Below, in pieces: positions 28,552 to 37,876 of a stretch of 57,637 nt of DNA. The DNA comes from Pirellulaceae bacterium (GTDB lineage Bacteria; Planctomycetota; Planctomycetia; Pirellulales; Pirellulaceae), in the NCBI GenBank assembly GCA_024102795.1, contig JAGFJK010000171.1, forward strand, positions 1 to 57,637. Direction: 5' to 3'. The notes under the pieces are model-generated. The model was not told the DNA's origin. It did not search any database and saw only the letters and a list, made by a program, of their open reading frames with translations. Numbering within the stretch: position 1 is the first letter of the stretch; every line of letters begins with the position of its first letter. A program made the translations under genes and the position numbers.

Positions 28552-28613
28552 GCGGGCGGGTCAGGCACCGACGTCCGCCACGTTTCGATCGAGCATGCCG
28601 TCCCTCGGCAATC

Positions 28614-30770
28614 TCAGGACGACCATGTGGGCATGGCGGGTACGATGGGTGCCGGGGTCGGCGGCAGCAGCCCTGGCGATGGGCTGGCGGTGGGCCAGGC
28701 GGCGGGCGGACCGGGAACGGCCGGCACCGGCGCACTGTCCACGCTGGCCGGTAACCCCTCGAAGCCCGCCCGAACAGTTCCCGCCGCTTCCGCTTCGGCC
28801 ACCATCTGGGTCAGGTGGTCGCGCAGAATCCGGCGGACTTCCAGGATGGCCCGAGGATGCTGGTGGACGGTCACATGGTCGGCCTCCACGACGATTTCCG
28901 ATTCCACGTCGTCCAGGTGAGCGCTCTCGAACGACACCACGCCATCGCCGCCTCCCGACAGCCGACCCACGATCCCCGTGTTGGGAACCACGCCCACGAT
29001 GTTGTGGCGTTTGACCCAGTTTGGTTTTTCGGCTGACAGGATGACGGGCAGGATCGGCGCATCGGGGGCCAGCGAGTCGATGCTGGTGGTGGTGGCCAGC
29101 AACTGGGTATTGCGGAAGAAGTCGGGGTTGTTGCGTGCCAGCCGCTGGCCGTTCTGCATCAGCGACGCGGGCAGCGCGATCAGCTTGCGGCCCAGCCACC
29201 GCGTGTAATCGTTGGCGAACTCGCTGCCGCGGTGCGGCGTGCCGATGGTGACGACACGGCGGACCGACGGGTTGGGCTCGAAGAACAGCATCCCGGCCAG
29301 CCGCTCCTTGACCTCCGGCTCGGCCTGGAGCTGTTCGAACGGCTTGTCGCTGAGAATGTTCCAGAAGTCGTCGCGGCTGCGGACGATCTGCATGTTCGAG
29401 ACGAGCCCGCCCATGCTGTGACCGACCAGCACCAACTGGTCGAGCGTGCGGGTGGCCCGGTGCGGGTCCAGCGACTGCCTCGCGTCGGCCAGGTCCTGGC
29501 GTAGCTGGGACGCGCTGAACCAGAACGGCTGGCCCGTGGGATAGAGATAGAACCAGAACTGAAAGTTGTTGCGGATTTCGGGAAAGCTCTGCAGATCGTT
29601 GAACATTTCCATCCAGGTCAGCGGACTGGACCAGAGACCGTGGACCATGACCACGGGGATCCGCTGCGGATCGAAGGGTTCGAGCATGTACAGGCCGCTG
29701 AGTTCCTTGGTGCGGTTGGGATCGAGCAGTCCCAGCGTGGCGGCGTTGCGCCGTTCGGCGAAGTTGGGGTTGTCCAGGAAGAATCCCAGCGGCGTGCTGA
29801 GATCGGTTTCCAGGGGCACCAGCCGATCGGCGACCTGAATATTTTGCGTGCTCAGCGGGTCGTACAGTTCCAGGACGCAGTGATGCGGCTGGTCGACCTT
29901 GGCTTCCGGGTCGGGCGGCAGGACGCGGAGAAAGGCCGTCACGGGGAAACTCAGGCCCGGCGGGTAATACCGCTCGCGCGGATCCTCGTCTTCGTGGTTC
30001 CGCCGCACGGCGATCAGCGGGACGCCCAGCCCGTAAGTCCGATTCAGGTTCCGCAGTCCCTTGATTTCATAGTCCGATACGAACTCGAAGCGTTCGAAAT
30101 CCTCGTTGTGCCAGGGTCCGCGCACGACCACATTCACCACGTAATCCCGCTGAGCGGTGTGGACGATCTGGGATTGTCCGGGCTGCAGTTTGCCCTGCTC
30201 GTTGACGATCCGAAGCGCGGCTTCCAGCGAGACGTTGTACAGGTTGGACGCGCCGCGAAACTGCGGGTCGTACGGGTTCCGGAAGCGGTCGAAACGGGGA
30301 TCGAACAGGTACTGGTAGGAGTTGGCGACCGCCAGCCCGTAGTGGTCCAGAGCCAGGGACTTCTCGCCCGCCTTCTCCGCCCGCTTACCCTCGACATAGG
30401 CCAGTTCCGCCAGGGAGTAGACCTTTTCGGGCGAGGGGTCGGCGACCAGTTCGGCTTGCAGCCGCTCGAGTACCTCGTCGCCCTGCTTGGCCTGTTGCTT
30501 GTGCAGGTCATAGCGCCGCAGAAGCTGCTCGGTCCGCGGCGTGGGGCGCGGCCCGCTGCGCCCCAACAGATTCAGGCTCACTTCGAACGGGTTCTGGGGT
30601 ACGCGCCGCATCGCCACGTAGTGTGTGGAAGAGCAACCGGCCAGCCCGCACGCGACCAGCAACTGGATCGCCAGCAACCACACACCCAGCCGGCGCCGAG
30701 CTCGTCGCGCCTGCCGGGCCCCGGCGGCCCAGGGCAAGAGCAGCCTTCGTCTGCCGCCATCGATGTGCAT
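28614..30770 (-). CDS. Large outer-facing lipoprotein with alpha/beta-hydrolase (lipase-like) domain
   Basis: A 718-residue protein. A basic N-terminus and hydrophobic run end in a lipobox LAGC (Cys46). Residues 80-190 are helical and TPR-like (VYSLAELAYVEGKRAEKAGE). The hydrolase domain has VVMVHGLWSSPLTW at about 372-386, the nucleophile elbow GHSMGG with Ser452, and TIGTPHRGSEFA; the likely Asp and His follow GGGDGVVSFESAH and ADHVTVHQHP. The tail is Pro/Ala-rich. ATG 30770 is chosen because it starts the signal peptide. It is probably an esterase or lipase of the cell envelope; the substrate is unknown. Confidence 0.85.
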   Translation of the reverse strand: MHIDGGRRRLLLPWAAGARQARRARRRLGVWLLAIQLLVACGLAGCSSTHYVAMRRVPQNPFEVSLNLLGRSGPRPTPRTEQLLRRYDLHKQQAKQGDEVLERLQAELVADPSPEKVYSLAELAYVEGKRAEKAGEKSLALDHYGLAVANSYQYLFDPRFDRFRNPYDPQFRGASNLYNVSLEAALRIVNEQGKLQPGQSQIVHTAQRDYVVNVVVRGPWHNEDFERFEFVSDYEIKGLRNLNRTYGLGVPLIAVRRNHEDEDPRERYYPPGLSFPVTAFLRVLPPDPEAKVDQPHHCVLELYDPLSTQNIQVADRLVPLETDLSTPLGFFLDNPNFAERRNAATLGLLDPNRTKELSGLYMLEPFDPQRIPVVMVHGLWSSPLTWMEMFNDLQSFPEIRNNFQFWFYLYPTGQPFWFSASQLRQDLADARQSLDPHRATRTLDQLVLVGHSMGGLVSNMQIVRSRDDFWNILSDKPFEQLQAEPEVKERLAGMLFFEPNPSVRRVVTIGTPHRGSEFANDYTRWLGRKLIALPASLMQNGQRLARNNPDFFRNTQLLATTTSIDSLAPDAPILPVILSAEKPNWVKRHNIVGVVPNTGIVGRLSGGGDGVVSFESAHLDDVESEIVVEADHVTVHQHPRAILEVRRILRDHLTQMVAEAEAAGTVRAGFEGLPASVDSAPVPAVPGPPAAWPTASPSPGLLPPTPAPIVPAMPTWSS

Positions 30771-30934
30771 GGTTGGGAACTTGGTCCGGGTTGCGATCTG
30801 GTTCGCCGCGTCCGTGACGGCCGGCCACCGGCCGGTCACTTGTCCTGCAGGTGATGACGGGCCTGGGGCTACCATTGGGGCGGGAAGAATAGAGACGCGG
30901 CCCCCCTGGTGTCAATGCCGTTCAGGACTGGAGA

Positions 30935-31010
30935 CCATTGACCTCTGGGGTCGATTTGGCAGATTTGGCAGGATGAGAAGGTTCGGCAAAGTAGTCATCA
31001 CGCTCCGCGT
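30935..31010 (+). repeat. REP-like element related to the 23.7-kb cluster
   Basis: ACCATTGACCTCTGGGGTCG, a TTTGGCAGGATG core and GGCAAAGTAGTCATCACGC match the reverse complement of 23743-23828 almost base for base. A third, shorter relative is at about 31266-31312. Confidence 0.75.
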
Positions 31011-31081
31011 GGCCTGCTAAAAAGTAGCTGGGCAGCCGGGAGAGCTTTCGGGCGGGACCTATTCTATGCCCGTCTGGCTCC

Positions 31082-31242
31082 CTCCCCGGTTTCGCGATCG
31101 TGCAGCTTTTGAGTTGTTTTGCCGAGGGAATTTGGCGTTACAACCGAGGGGTACTTGGACGGCCTCCTCTTCGGCGAGCGCTCCCCCTTGATATCCCTCT
31201 GGCTCCCTCCCCGGCTTCCGGGGAGGGCTGGGGAGGGGCCTG
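31082..31242 (-). repeat. Dispersed ~150-bp repeat element, copy 2
   Basis: Read on the minus strand it matches copy 1: GGAAGCCGGGGAGGGAGCCA, GAGGGATATCA, GGCCGTCCAAGTACCCCTCG, TTGTAACGCCAAATTCCCTC, AAAACAACTCAAAAGCTGCA. It is the best-preserved copy. The rest of the gap 30771-31608 contains only other repeats. Confidence 0.85.
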
Positions 31243-31400
31243 CGGGGTTCGAGCGGATAACCATGGGATACCATTGGTACCGTCGACCTCTGGGGTCGAT
31301 TCGGCAGGATGGGGGAAATGCCGTCTGTTCGCCGAGGGCGCAGCACAACACGCCTGGTGGACGATCGGCGGCGTTTGTGAGGTCTTGAAATCGGCGTCCT

Positions 31401-31462
31401 GCCCAGAATCACGGGCTGGAAGCCCATGCTACGACGGTCAGCCCAGAATCACGGGCTGGAAG
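31401..31462. repeat. Two tandem copies of a short palindromic repeat
   Basis: GCCCAGAATCACGGGCTGGA occurs at 31401 and again at 31441, 40 bp apart. Each is a small hairpin (AGCCC pairs with GGGCT). It lies in the gap ahead of the DegT-type gene. Confidence 0.8.
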
Positions 31463-31608
31463 ACAGAGCGATTTCAAAGGGGGGAACACCCGGCAACGGC
31501 AAGGCCCGGTAGAATAGGGTGAGCTTCGCCGCTCGATTATTGCCTGCCGCCGCCGACCTGCCGGTCGTCCACCGCCTGCCAGAGATCAGAGAGACCAGAA
31601 AGAGAAGT

Positions 31609-32763
31609 ATGCAACAGTTCGAGCAACTGGCGCTCGAAGGCGGTCCCGCCGTCTTTCCCGACGGCCCGCCCGCGTGGCCGCCGTCCGATGGCGAGATCCG
31701 CGAAGCTTTGCAGCGGGCGTTCGACGACGGAAGCTGGGGAAGGTACGAAGGCCCGCATGGCAGGGCGCTGGAACAGGCGCTGCGCCAGTGGTTGGCGGTC
31801 GACCACGTGATGCTCGCCGCGTCGGGAACGATGGCGGTCGAGATGGCGCTGCGCGGGCTGGGCCTGTCGGCGGGCGACGAAGTGCTGCTGGCGGCCTACG
31901 ACTATAGCGGCAACTTTCGCTGCGTGGAGGCGCTGGGTGCGATTCCCGTGCTGGTCGACCTGCGGCCGGGTTCCTGGTGCCCGGATACCGAGCTGCTGGC
32001 GGCCGCGATCTCGCCGGCCACGCGCGCCGTCCTGGTGTCTCATCTGCACGGCTGCCTGGCGCCGATGCGGGCGATTGTCGAACTGGCCAGGCAGCACGGG
32101 CTGCTGGTGATTGAGGACGCCTGCCAGGTTCCCGGCGCGACGGTGGACGGCCGGCTGGCGGGAACCTGGGGCGACGTGGGCGTGTTCAGCTTTGGTGGCA
32201 GCAAGCTGCTGACGGCTGGCAGAGGTGGAGCGATCGTTACCTCGCAGCCGGCGATCCACCAGCGGGCTAAGATCTACTATGATCGGGGAAATCAGCTCGC
32301 GCCGCTCAGCGAACTGCAAGCCGCCGTCCTGCTGCCGCAACTGGCTCGCCTGGGCGAGCGGAACGCTCGGCGCGCCGCCAACGTAGCTCGCCTGCTGGAA
32401 CTTTCCGCGGACCTTTCGATCCTCCGCCCTGCCCCGCCCGCGGAGGTTGGCGACCGGCCGTCGTACTATAAAGTTCCCTGGCGGTTTGTGGTTTCCGCGG
32501 GCAGCCGTGTCGATCGGCAGTGGTTGATCGCGGCCGCGCGGGCCGAAGGTCTGGCGCTGGACGCCGGTTTTCGCGGCTTCTTTCGTCGTGGGCCGCGGCG
32601 GTGCCGCACGGCGGGCGATCTGCGGCAGGCCCGACACGCGGCCGAAACGACGGTCGTACTGCACCACCCGGTACTGCTCGAATCGGCCGAGCGGATGGCG
32701 GCCGTGGCTCGGGTGTTCGAGAAGATTTCTCACTCCATTCAAGCAAGGGTATCCCACGCATGA
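31609..32763 (+). CDS. DegT/DnrJ/EryC1/StrS family PLP aminotransferase
   Basis: A 384-residue sugar aminotransferase-type protein. Lys199 in FSFGGSKLLTAGRGG is the PLP lysine, IEDACQVPGA carries the PLP-N1 Asp, and AASGTMAVEMAL binds phosphate. These enzymes aminate nucleotide-bound keto-sugars for lipopolysaccharide, glycoprotein or secondary metabolites, but no sugar-nucleotide genes are adjacent. ATG 31609 is supported by AGAGAAG just upstream. Its stop overlaps the surE start by ATGA, so the two are translationally coupled. Confidence 0.88.
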   Translation: MQQFEQLALEGGPAVFPDGPPAWPPSDGEIREALQRAFDDGSWGRYEGPHGRALEQALRQWLAVDHVMLAASGTMAVEMALRGLGLSAGDEVLLAAYDYSGNFRCVEALGAIPVLVDLRPGSWCPDTELLAAAISPATRAVLVSHLHGCLAPMRAIVELARQHGLLVIEDACQVPGATVDGRLAGTWGDVGVFSFGGSKLLTAGRGGAIVTSQPAIHQRAKIYYDRGNQLAPLSELQAAVLLPQLARLGERNARRAANVARLLELSADLSILRPAPPAEVGDRPSYYKVPWRFVVSAGSRVDRQWLIAAARAEGLALDAGFRGFFRRGPRRCRTAGDLRQARHAAETTVVLHHPVLLESAERMAAVARVFEKISHSIQARVSHA

Positions 32764-33455
32764 AGCTGCTGGTGGTCAATGACGACGGGATCTCCGCGCC
32801 CGGCATCGCCGCACTGGAAGCGGCCGTGGAGCGGTTCGGGCGGCCCGTGGTGGTCGCTCCGGAGTTGCATCTTTCCGGTTGCGGCCACCAAACCACGACC
32901 TCGCGCCCGCTGGCCGTGCGGCGGGCTGCCGAGCATCGCCATGCGGTCGACGGGACCCCCGCCGATTGCACGCGGATCGGGCTGCTGCACCTGGCCCCCG
33001 ATGTGACCTGGGTCGTATCGGGAATCAACGACGGGTCGAACCTGGGCGTCGACATCTACATGTCGGGTACGGTCGCGGCCGTGCGCGAAGCGGCACTGCT
33101 GGGTCGGCCCGCCGTGGCCTTTTCGCAGTACCGGCTGAGGGACCAGGCCATCGACTGGCCGCTGGCAGGCCGGATGGTCAGCAGCGTGATGGAGCGCCTG
33201 CTGCGGGAGCCGTTGCCTCCAGGTGCCTACTGGAATGTGAACTTGCCGGCCGTGGAACCCGGCTCAACCCTGCCCGAAATGGCCTTCTGCCCGCCCGATC
33301 TGAACGCGCTGCCGGTCAGCTTTGAGCGGCAGGATGAGGTGTTTCACTACCGGGCCGACTACCACGCCCGGCACCGCGGCCAGGGAACCGACGTGGATGT
33401 CTGCTTTTCGGGCCGGATCGCCATCTCCCGGATCAGCCTCAGAACCGACTGGTAA
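32760..33455 (+). CDS. surE: 5'/3'-nucleotidase SurE
   Basis: A 231-residue metal-dependent phosphatase acting on nucleoside monophosphates. Metal and phosphate residues appear in VVNDDGISAPG, VSGINDGSNLGVDIYMSGTVAAVREA and the C-terminal TDVDV. The ATG overlaps the preceding stop by 4 bp. Pcm and other usual surE partners are absent here. Confidence 0.95.
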   Translation: MKLLVVNDDGISAPGIAALEAAVERFGRPVVVAPELHLSGCGHQTTTSRPLAVRRAAEHRHAVDGTPADCTRIGLLHLAPDVTWVVSGINDGSNLGVDIYMSGTVAAVREAALLGRPAVAFSQYRLRDQAIDWPLAGRMVSSVMERLLREPLPPGAYWNVNLPAVEPGSTLPEMAFCPPDLNALPVSFERQDEVFHYRADYHARHRGQGTDVDVCFSGRIAISRISLRTDW

Positions 33456-33526
33456 CGCTCGGCGACCGCGACTTGAATTGTCTCCGCGCCTGGCATACCC
33501 TGGCGCTGCGGCCCAGGAGAATCCCC

Positions 33527-34378
33527 ATGCGTCCATGCACGAGCAGTCGATATTCAGTTTCAGGTGGTCAGCGGCTTCTGGCCTGTCAGAGTCCCGGCTG
33601 GTCACTTGCCGTGGCGCTGGCCTGCGCGCTCGCGACTTTCTGCTGTTCCTCGTCCGCACTCGGCGCGAGCGACGCGGCAGCGAAGCTGGCCGAGGCGGAG
33701 CGGGCGATTGCCCAGGGGCGGAGCGAACCGGCGGTCCGGTTGCTGACCGAGGCGCTGGCCGCCGATCCGAAGCTGGCCGATGCCTGGTACCTGCGTGGCC
33801 GGGAGAACTTCCGGTTGGGGCGCGGCGAGCAGTCGGTGGCCGATTTCGATCGGTACATTCAACTGCGGCCCGAACTGGCATCGCGGCAATGGGAGCGGGG
33901 TATCTCGTGCTACTACGCCGGAAAGTTCGCCGAGGGCGCTAAACAGTTCGAACTGTACCAGACCTATCACGACAACGACGTCGAAAACTCCGTCTGGCGC
34001 TATGTCTGCATGGCTCGCCTGGACGGGCCGGACAAGGCTCGGCGGGCGATGCTGCCGATCGCCAACGACACGCGCGTGCCGATGATGGAGGTGTACCGGA
34101 TGTTTCGCGGCGAGCTGACGCCGGACCAGGTGCTGGCCGCCGTCGACCGCGACCAGCCGGCGGACGATGTGCGGGCCGGGCGGCTGTTTTATGCCAGGCT
34201 GTACCTGGGGCTGTACTACGAGGCCCAGGGCCAGCCGGAACTGGCCAGGAAGTACATCCTGCTGGCGGCCGACGAGCACCGGGAGACTCGGCGAGTGAAC
34301 CGCTACATGTGGGACGTGGCCCGGATTCATGCCCAGCGGTATCGGCAGCCGGGTGCGGATCAGGACCCCAACCGCTGA
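33527..34378 (+). CDS. Exported TPR protein
   Basis: A 283-residue protein. A signal peptide (SLAVALACALATFCCSSSALGAS, given as two parts: SLAVALACALATF and CCSSSALGAS) is followed by TPR units: AKLAEAERAIAQGRSEPAVRL, ADAWYLRGRENFRLGRGEQS and the RQWERGISCYYAGKFAEGAKQ region. A last repeat-like helix pair is near FYARLYLGLYYEAQGQ. The layout resembles NlpI-like TPR proteins. AGGAG lies seven to eight bases before ATG 33527. It is probably a scaffold in the periplasm; partners are unknown. The PNPOx-like gene follows 12 bp downstream. Confidence 0.82.
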   Translation: MRPCTSSRYSVSGGQRLLACQSPGWSLAVALACALATFCCSSSALGASDAAAKLAEAERAIAQGRSEPAVRLLTEALAADPKLADAWYLRGRENFRLGRGEQSVADFDRYIQLRPELASRQWERGISCYYAGKFAEGAKQFELYQTYHDNDVENSVWRYVCMARLDGPDKARRAMLPIANDTRVPMMEVYRMFRGELTPDQVLAAVDRDQPADDVRAGRLFYARLYLGLYYEAQGQPELARKYILLAADEHRETRRVNRYMWDVARIHAQRYRQPGADQDPNR

Positions 34379-34389
34379 GGACCCGCGAA

Positions 34390-34836
34390 ATGCCCCAGCC
34401 CGCTCCGGTCGATCCAGGGCAAGTCACGCAACTGGCCCGCGAAGTCATGCGGCACGACCGCTTCCCCTACCTGGCCACGATCGATGGCGACCAGCCGCGC
34501 GTGCGGCCCGTGTCGCCGGTGCGTACCGACGGCTTCACCGTTTACGTGGCCAACTTGCGGGCGTATCACAAGACGGTCGAGATCGAGGCCAACCCGCGCG
34601 TGGAACTGTGTTACCTGGACGACGGCCACAACCAGGTGCGGCTGACCGGCCGGGCCGAGGTGGTGACCGATCGCGGCGTGCTGCGGGAAATCTGGGACGC
34701 CAACCCGCTTCTGCGGCAGTACCTGGGCAGCCTGGACAACCCGGAACTGATCGTCTATCGCATCACGCCGTCGCGGGTCCGCTACATGCGGGAATGGGCG
34801 CTGGAATACTACGAGGTGCCGCTGGGCGATTGTTAG
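34390..34836 (+). CDS. Pyridoxamine 5'-phosphate oxidase-like flavin-binding protein
   Basis: A 148-residue split-barrel protein: FPYLATIDGDQPRVRPVSPV, TVYVANLRAYHKTVEIEANPRVELCYLD (in two strands), VRLTGRAEVV. The family binds FMN, F420 or haem-type cofactors and reduces small molecules; true PdxH is longer. ATG 34390 is 12 bp after the TPR gene, so they may share a transcript. The substrate is unknown. Confidence 0.85.
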   Translation: MPQPAPVDPGQVTQLAREVMRHDRFPYLATIDGDQPRVRPVSPVRTDGFTVYVANLRAYHKTVEIEANPRVELCYLDDGHNQVRLTGRAEVVTDRGVLREIWDANPLLRQYLGSLDNPELIVYRITPSRVRYMREWALEYYEVPLGDC

Positions 34837-34849
34837 GGGGCAGCAAAGC

Positions 34850-35554
34850 CTACTTCTTCGGCCGGATCACGAGGAAGTTGGAATCGTCCGTGGCGGCTCC
34901 CAGGAAAATCGCTCCGATCAACCGGTGGATGCTGGCGCGGTAGTACTTGCTGCCGTGCAGGGGATTGTCCTTGAGCGGGTCGGCGATGCTCACGGTGTGT
35001 TCCTGCGAATGGTAGCCGCAAAGCACGACGAAGTGCCCGAACGGCTCGCCGCAGACGTCGTCCGGACCGGCGGCCGTCTCGCGAGCGCACTGGTAGAGGT
35101 ACGTGCCATTGGTGCCGGTAAGGATCGGTGCCTTGCGCTCGATGATGCTGCCGATCAACCGCGGCGTCAGGTCGCGCCAGTGGACGCGGCCGCCCAACGC
35201 GAAGTATTCCTCCAGACCCTCCAGCGCCTTGCCATACCGCGGATCGTGCTCCAGCCCGAGGGTCTGCAGCCGGGCCCTCAGCTTGGCGATGTAATCCGTC
35301 TTCTGGGCAAACCAGGTCGGATCGAAATGCCGGACGCTGAAGATCCACGCATCGGCCCGGTAGCCGCGCCGCAGCGCGTGGACGGCCAGGTGGATGCTCA
35401 ACGTGCCTCCGCCCTCGTGCTTGTGCACTTCCTCGATGACCTGGGTCAGCGGGATTGGGTCCCGATAGTAGCTGTAGACCGCGTGCAAACTGGTCGGCCC
35501 GCAGGTTGTGTAGTCCGGCTGGCGCTTGATGGTGATCGGCAGTTCAATGTCCAC
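34850..35554 (-). CDS. C39-like papain-fold cysteine peptidase
   Basis: About 234 residues. TTCGPTSLHAVYSYY carries the nucleophile Cys, GHFVVLCGYH the His, and SIADPL the Asp, the arrangement of C39-like peptidases. I start at GTG 35554 (VDIELPITIKRQ), which has AAGGGA upstream; a GTG at 35608 in the same frame would add 18 residues. No signal peptide or ABC transporter is seen, so bacteriocin-leader processing is not implied. It lies directly downstream of the Ntn amidotransferase gene, probably in one operon. Confidence 0.78.
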   Translation of the reverse strand: MDIELPITIKRQPDYTTCGPTSLHAVYSYYRDPIPLTQVIEEVHKHEGGGTLSIHLAVHALRRGYRADAWIFSVRHFDPTWFAQKTDYIAKLRARLQTLGLEHDPRYGKALEGLEEYFALGGRVHWRDLTPRLIGSIIERKAPILTGTNGTYLYQCARETAAGPDDVCGEPFGHFVVLCGYHSQEHTVSIADPLKDNPLHGSKYYRASIHRLIGAIFLGAATDDSNFLVIRPKK

Positions 35555-35623
35555 AACGGTTTCCCTTGCGCAAGTGGTTTGGCGCACCGCGACGACGGTC
35601 CCGGCCACTCCCGGCCTTGCACG

Positions 35624-36454
35624 TCAGGCGGCGCGGGGTCGAAACGGCCGCAACTCATCCTGCCCCGCCTGGATGATTCCACAGGACGATTCCGGAATCT
35701 CGTTCCAGGCGCCCTGCAGGTCGCCGAGCGGCTCCGAGACGACCAGCCGCGTTTCATCCGACAAGCTGTGAAACAATGGGTTGTCGGGGTACTGGGCACG
35801 CAGCGTCGACACGGCCGTGCTGAAGAACAGTGACCGGGAATTGCCCTCAGAGGAATAACGGAATACCCACACGGTGGCGCCGTCGGTCGTGGCGACCGTC
35901 ATCTGAATCGGATGTTCGATGCCCCGCGATCGGCCGATCTTCTCAATCAGACCAACGGCCCGCTCCACGGCCAGCGGCGGATCGTCGTGCAGTCCGCAGG
36001 TCAGAGCCACGTAGAAGAACAGTTCCGAGTCGGTCGAACCCTCAATCTCCGGGTACAGCGAAGCATCCACCGCGAAGGCCAGATCGCGCTTGATCGTGGG
36101 GAACTCGCGGATCAGCCCGTTGTGCATCCAGAGCCATGAACCGTGGCGAAAGGGATGGCAGTTGGTCTGTTGGATCGCGCTGCCCGTCGAGGCCCGGATG
36201 TGAGCGAACACGAGCGGCGATACGATCTGCCCGGCCAGCTCTTTCAGATTCCGGTCGTTCCACGCCGGCTCGATGCAGCGGAACAAGCCGGGAGTCTCTC
36301 CCCGCCCGTACCAGCCCACGCCGAATCCGTCGCCGTTGGTCGTCGTCGCGCCGAGCTTCGAGTTGAGGCTCTGGTCAATCAGCGAATGAGCCGGCTTGAA
36401 CAACAAGTCGTCGAGCAACAGCGGACTTCCGGAATAGGCCAGCCACCGGCACAC
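35624..36454 (-). CDS. Class II glutamine amidotransferase (Ntn hydrolase, YafJ/EgtC type)
   Basis: A 276-residue Ntn hydrolase. I choose GTG 36454 because it makes Cys residue 2 (start-C-R-W-L-A-Y-S-G), so removal of fMet exposes the nucleophile; AGGAG sits seven bases upstream. Other landmarks are NGDGFGVGWYG, FAHIRASTGS with the substrate Arg, HPFRHGSWLWMHNG and STDSELFFY. YafJ and EgtC relatives hydrolyse gamma-glutamyl bonds. The C39-like gene follows 69 bp downstream. Confidence 0.88.
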   Translation of the reverse strand: MCRWLAYSGSPLLLDDLLFKPAHSLIDQSLNSKLGATTTNGDGFGVGWYGRGETPGLFRCIEPAWNDRNLKELAGQIVSPLVFAHIRASTGSAIQQTNCHPFRHGSWLWMHNGLIREFPTIKRDLAFAVDASLYPEIEGSTDSELFFYVALTCGLHDDPPLAVERAVGLIEKIGRSRGIEHPIQMTVATTDGATVWVFRYSSEGNSRSLFFSTAVSTLRAQYPDNPLFHSLSDETRLVVSEPLGDLQGAWNEIPESSCGIIQAGQDELRPFRPRAA

Positions 36455-36740
36455 GTTCGTTCTCCTGCCACGAGCCATCTCCGGTCGGCCGCAATCACCA
36501 GCCACGCGCACGTACCGGCCATGCACTCCAACTGTACCAGTATACACCACAATTAGCCAATCGGTTCTGGGGGCGTGGTCTGAGGCAACTCGACTCGCAA
36601 ACTGGGGGTTATGAGTGGAATATATCGAGAGCGTGGGATTCAAGGTTTAGGGCGACCATGACGATAATACCGGATAGTCGGCGGTACCTTTTCTAAATTC
36701 TCCTGGCCGGTGTCGGCCGCCCATTCAGGCAATTCCGCTC

Positions 36741-37823
36741 ATGGCGCAGCGGCGTCTGTACGGACTGCTGGTCACGTTGGTGCTGCTGGCAGCCGGCGGC
36801 TGCCAGCACATTGGCCCCGGCACGATCCTGGACGATCGGATTCCGTACAACGACGCCATCGTCACATCCTGGAAACAGCAGACACTGCTCAACATCGTGC
36901 GGTTGCGGTACCTGGACGTCCCGGAGTTCGTGGATGTCCCGTCCGTGGTCAGCGGATACGAGCACGGCTACACGACCTCGGCCGGCATCGCTGCCAGCAT
37001 CGCCCCCAGCAATTCACTGGCCACTCTCTGGCAGCCGAATCTTCTGTGGTCGCGGGGCATGGTCGATCGGCCCACCATCTCCTACACGCCGCAGACGGGT
37101 TCGGAGTTCACTCGCAACCTGACCAACCCGATCCCCCCGGTCGCGATCCTGAACCTGATCGAGAGCGGCAACCCGGCCGACGTAGTCATGGCATTGGCCG
37201 TGGAGTCGATCAATGGCGTCCGCAATCGGGGATTTTCGGGCCAAATGCAGGAGGCGGACCCCGAATTCCGTCAAGTGATCCAGACCATGAAACGGGCGCA
37301 GGCGTCCGGACATGTCAGCTTGCGCGTCGTGCCGGGCGGCGACCCGCGGAACTCGGATGTCGTGCTGGGAATCCGGGATGAGAGTATCCCGGCGGAACTG
37401 GCCAGCGAACTCGATCAGATGCGGACCCTGCTTCGCCTGGACCCGGAGGTCCGCGAGTTTAGAATTGTGTTCGGGATGCTTCCCAAGGAGAAGGACGAAA
37501 TCGCCTTTCGTACCCGTTCGGTGCTGCGGATCCTGAGCTACCTGGCGTTTAATGTCCAGGTGCCGGAGAGCCACCTGGCGGACGGCCGAGCGGTGGACGT
37601 GGGAGCGGCGAGCCTGGAGTTTGAGCCGCAACTGACGGTTTTCAGCGGTTGCGACAAGCCGCAGGATGTGTACGCCGCCGTTCACTATCAGGGATACTGG
37701 TTCTGGATCGATCCGCGCGACTTGCCATCCAAGCGGACATTTGTGTATCTGAAATTCCTGCTGGCCCTGGCCGACACCCAGCAGCGGGAAGCCGCGCCGG
37801 CCTTGACCATCCGGGCCAACTGA
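36741..37823 (+). CDS. Lipoprotein of unknown function
   Basis: A 360-residue protein with signal peptide and lipobox AAGGC (Cys21). The mature N-terminus (HIGPGTILDDRIPYNDAIV, SWKQQTLLNIVRLRYLDVP, EFVDVPSVVSGYE) is a block I associate with a widespread family of uncharacterised bacterial lipoproteins. The remainder is mixed alpha/beta without motifs I recognise. It is divergent from the Ntn gene and 53 bp upstream of a phosphatase-like gene. Confidence 0.78.
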   Translation: MAQRRLYGLLVTLVLLAAGGCQHIGPGTILDDRIPYNDAIVTSWKQQTLLNIVRLRYLDVPEFVDVPSVVSGYEHGYTTSAGIAASIAPSNSLATLWQPNLLWSRGMVDRPTISYTPQTGSEFTRNLTNPIPPVAILNLIESGNPADVVMALAVESINGVRNRGFSGQMQEADPEFRQVIQTMKRAQASGHVSLRVVPGGDPRNSDVVLGIRDESIPAELASELDQMRTLLRLDPEVREFRIVFGMLPKEKDEIAFRTRSVLRILSYLAFNVQVPESHLADGRAVDVGAASLEFEPQLTVFSGCDKPQDVYAAVHYQGYWFWIDPRDLPSKRTFVYLKFLLALADTQQREAAPALTIRAN

Positions 37824-37876
37824 GCGCGCGACTCGTCGCTCTGTTCACGGCCCATCGCCCGAAGAATCGCTCTCTC

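Noticed and set aside
31064-31351. Small protein on the minus strand (95 codons) near 31.1 kb
   Set aside because: It is a translation of the dispersed repeat; the same peptide pieces appear from the other copies, with no conservation as a gene.
34850-35554. Bacteriocin-leader peptidase
   Set aside because: The C39-like fold is present but there is no ABC transporter, no double-glycine precursor and no immunity gene nearby.
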